Source: Nitrosopumilaceae archaeon (GTDB taxonomy: Archaea > Thermoproteota > Nitrososphaeria > Nitrososphaerales > Nitrosopumilaceae). Taken from it: 6,831 bases of DNA. A program made the translations under genes and the position numbers. Location of the stretch: positions 14,995 through 21,825 of the forward strand of contig DUJB01000025.1 of the NCBI GenBank assembly GCA_013330055.1, in the 5' to 3' direction. Every line of letters starts with the position of its first letter. Within the stretch, counting starts at the first letter, position 1. Below, in pieces: positions 5,504 through 6,831 of the stretch. The notes under the pieces were generated by a model. That model searched no databases, had not been told where the DNA came from, and worked only from the letters and a program-made list of their open reading frames with translations.

Positions 5504-5511
5504 TATTAAAT
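5504..5511 (+). promoter_or_regulatory. Putative TATA box of the polytopic membrane gene
   Basis: TATTAAAT is centred about 27 nt before 5534, so transcription could begin at or beside the TTG/ATG pair at 5533/5539 and give a leaderless mRNA. This would explain the absence of a Shine-Dalgarno before that gene. Confidence 0.35.
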
Positions 5512-5538
5512 TCCTTAAGAGCCAAACACATCTTGAAT

Positions 5539-6177
5539 ATGTTAGATCAAACAAAAAACAAGCCTAGTCGTAAACAGGAAATAGTTGAGACATTTGTAGT
5601 CTTTGCTGTCATGACAGGACTATTACTTCCAGTCAGATTGATATTTTACACCTATGTTTCAACACATTGGTTTGGTTCCTTTGGACTAGTCTCTGCCATC
5701 TCCGTCCTTATGGTAGTACTTGTCAAAAAGAAAAAGCTTGGAAGATTTGGTCAAATGTTTGAGAATCAAATGCGTAAAGTACAGCGTGGTAAGAGAAAGA
5801 TTTTAGCGTATGGACAAGCTGCCTTGTTCTTGTTATTATTAGGCGGAACGATTGTTGCAATTGAGCTTGGAAATTCTACTTATTTAGATATCAAAACCCA
5901 GCTGTTGGAACGTTTAGAAGGAATTGACGATCCTCAAAAAATGCTTGCCGAGTCAAAGAAAATGACTCCACAAGATTGGATAACAGGTTTTGCAGGCTTT
6001 GTACTAGCAATATTTTTTGCATTTCCTCAGATTTCTGCACTTTTAGCAATACTAAATGAAATGTATGCTGGATGGCTGTTACATTTTTACACTGTGGCTC
6101 TAGTTGAAACACTTGAGATGACAGGCATTCTGATCTTTTATCGTATTACCCTTTCTAGAGAACAAAATAACACATGA
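5539..6177 (+). CDS. Polytopic integral membrane protein, unknown function
   Basis: A 212-residue membrane protein I do not recognise, counted from the ATG at 5539; an in-frame TTG at 5533 would add two residues. The hydrophilic basic start (about 1-15) is followed by hydrophobic segments at about 16-38, 45-63, 89-110, 150-173 and 178-201. The loop between the second and third segments (63-88) is strongly basic (KKKKLGRFG ... KVQRGKRK) and should face the cytoplasm. Residues 111-149 form an acidic-basic helical loop with LLERLEGIDDPQKMLAESKK. No catalytic motif or cysteine is visible. It sits 69 nt after the CFI-box gene on the same strand, so the two may form a unit, although a separate TATA-like element is present. 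A scaffold or channel for the CFI-box protein is only a guess. Confidence 0.8.
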   Translation: MLDQTKNKPSRKQEIVETFVVFAVMTGLLLPVRLIFYTYVSTHWFGSFGLVSAISVLMVVLVKKKKLGRFGQMFENQMRKVQRGKRKILAYGQAALFLLLLGGTIVAIELGNSTYLDIKTQLLERLEGIDDPQKMLAESKKMTPQDWITGFAGFVLAIFFAFPQISALLAILNEMYAGWLLHFYTVALVETLEMTGILIFYRITLSREQNNT

Positions 6178-6229
6178 AATAGTCTGCCATGAAAATAGTA
6201 TTTTGTTTGTAGAAAATATTCTGTGCATG

Positions 6230-6255
6230 CCTAAAAATTGTTAAAAGATTTTTGG
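6230..6255. terminator. Possible bidirectional terminator hairpin
   Basis: CCTAAAAAT (6230-6238) can pair with ATTTTTGG (6248-6255), leaving one bulged T and a nine-base loop. It lies in the convergent gap between the genes ending at 6177 and 6274, and both strands offer T-rich 3' arms. The stem is AT-rich and weak. Confidence 0.35.
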
Positions 6256-6273
6256 TATGATTACAAATTAGCT

Positions 6274-6600
6274 TTAGAAAAGTTGAATTCCATGCGCACG
6301 TCTATGTGCAAACAATTCTTCATCAGATGCAGCATAACCACAAATTTCACAAGTCGCCAGACCAAATTCTCTGATAGGCAACACTTTTGCCAAGACAACA
6401 GTTTCTGAATCTGCTTGTAATACGTCATAATCTGATTTGCCAGAATGTTTGATAAATAATTTGAGAATGTTTTTTACATCTTTTTCGTTTATCAGAACAT
6501 AAGAATTATCTTGCTTTGCCTCATGACCTAAACTAATTACATATTTTGTAAGATCACTTGCAATTTCATCATCACCTGCACAATCAACTAGTATAGTCAC
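6274..6600 (-). CDS. Small C2H2-type zinc-finger protein
   Basis: A 108-residue soluble protein with a GTG start at 6600; the only longer options are non-standard codons before an in-frame TAA. Residues 1-75 form an alternating strand/helix domain (MTILVDCAGD, a helix EIASDLTKYVISLGHE, SYVLI, then a helix DVKNILKLFI), ending in ETVVLAKVLP. The C-terminus carries one zinc finger, CEICGYAASDEELFAHRRAH, with Cys84, Cys87, His99 and His103, that is C-x2-C-x11-H-x3-H, one residue shorter between the pairs than the common x12. Single-finger proteins of this size are common in ammonia-oxidising archaea and may bind DNA or proteins; the target is unknown. An ACATATTC element near 6626 lies about 26 nt upstream, suggesting a leaderless mRNA. 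Confidence 0.85.
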   Translation of the reverse strand: MTILVDCAGDDEIASDLTKYVISLGHEAKQDNSYVLINEKDVKNILKLFIKHSGKSDYDVLQADSETVVLAKVLPIREFGLATCEICGYAASDEELFAHRRAHGIQLF

Positions 6601-6705
6601 AATATGTTGTGAACGTTATCAAGAATATGTCTTTCTGATGACATCTGAGTGAATTACCTAATGAATTTTTATGCCTCATCATACATTTTCTGGCAAATCG
6701 CATGA

Positions 6706-6831
6706 TCAGTTATCTTTTATCGCAGCTTTTACTTTTAATAAAAGATCTGGTGGTATTTCATCAAATCCGTGTTCTTTTGCATGTGCTTCAATCTTTTTGT
6801 ATAGTTCTTCCTCAGTTTGTGCAGAGGCACC
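6706..6831 (-). CDS. DUF1059-like small protein (partial, C-terminal 41 residues)
   Basis: An open frame entering from the right edge and ending at TGA (6706-6708). The visible part reads TEEELYKKIEAHAKEHGFDE, then IPPDLLLKVKAAIKDN. This is the E-E-x-x-x-K-I-x-x-H-A-K-E-H-G helix and the P-x-x-L-x-x-K-V-x-x-A-I end typical of DUF1059, a family of roughly 60-residue proteins whose N-terminal half carries conserved cysteines and an Asp. That half is outside the window, so the assignment rests on the C-terminal pattern only. The function is unknown; a small metal-binding role has been proposed for the family. It precedes the zinc-finger gene on the same strand by 105 nt. Confidence 0.65.
   Translation of the reverse strand, partial: GASAQTEEELYKKIEAHAKEHGFDEIPPDLLLKVKAAIKDN

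Noticed and set aside
5891..6112. 73-residue minus-strand ORF inside the polytopic membrane gene
   Set aside because: Antisense to a clear membrane-protein frame; no ribosome binding site and no motif.
1..6831. tRNA or rRNA genes, CRISPR arrays, insertion sequences, phage genes
   Set aside because: No cloverleaf with a TTCGA-type T-loop, no regularly spaced DNA repeats, no transposase or integrase motif and no long terminal inverted repeats were seen on either strand.

Overview
The window looks like chromosomal DNA of an ammonia-oxidising marine archaeon (Nitrososphaerota/Thaumarchaeota, Nitrosopumilus-like). The grounds are low GC (roughly one third by eye), short genes on both strands, archaeal TATA-like elements about 26 nt before several starts, and families I associate with this group. 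These families are the tandem W-I-K-x-N-x-x-W-W secreted repeat protein, DUF6659-type small proteins, membrane-anchored DsbA-like thioredoxins, a CFI-box protein and phasin-like helical proteins. No rRNA, tRNA, CRISPR array, transposase or phage gene is visible.

Layout. 1-842 (-): N-terminal 280 codons of a succinate-semialdehyde-type aldehyde dehydrogenase, running off the left edge. It diverges, across a 64-nt control region with a palindrome and three ACCAAT repeats, from a phasin-like helical protein (907-1323, +). Convergent to that is a Trp-rich PhaE/phasin-like protein built of five 18-19-residue repeats (1471-1872, -). Next come two tail-to-tail DUF6659-like paralogues (1961-2332, +; 2363-2713, -). 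A 229-nt gap with four short hairpins precedes a small secreted two-repeat protein (2943-3302, +). Then, on the minus strand, come a membrane-anchored DsbA-like oxidoreductase (3339-4175) and a two-TM coiled-coil protein (4257-4679). On the plus strand follow a CFI-box protein (4855-5469) and a polytopic membrane protein (5539-6177). At the right end, minus strand, are a small C2H2 zinc-finger protein (6274-6600) and the C-terminus of a DUF1059-like protein (6706-6831).

How the genes may work together. The left part may be a carbon-storage neighbourhood: an aldehyde dehydrogenase facing two granule-protein-like genes. The middle and right parts are mainly cell-envelope functions: secreted repeats, extracytoplasmic thiol chemistry, and a CFI-box/membrane-protein pair. 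No complete pathway is encoded here.

The most notable signal is at gene starts. The CFI-box gene has a strong AGGAGG site and an intact signal peptide, but ACG where ATG is expected. The two-repeat secreted protein has a signal peptide cut off by what looks like a one-base shift. One DUF6659-like gene has conserved-looking coding sequence upstream of its first ATG, with only ACG or CTG available as a start. These point either to unusual initiation or to sequence/assembly errors.
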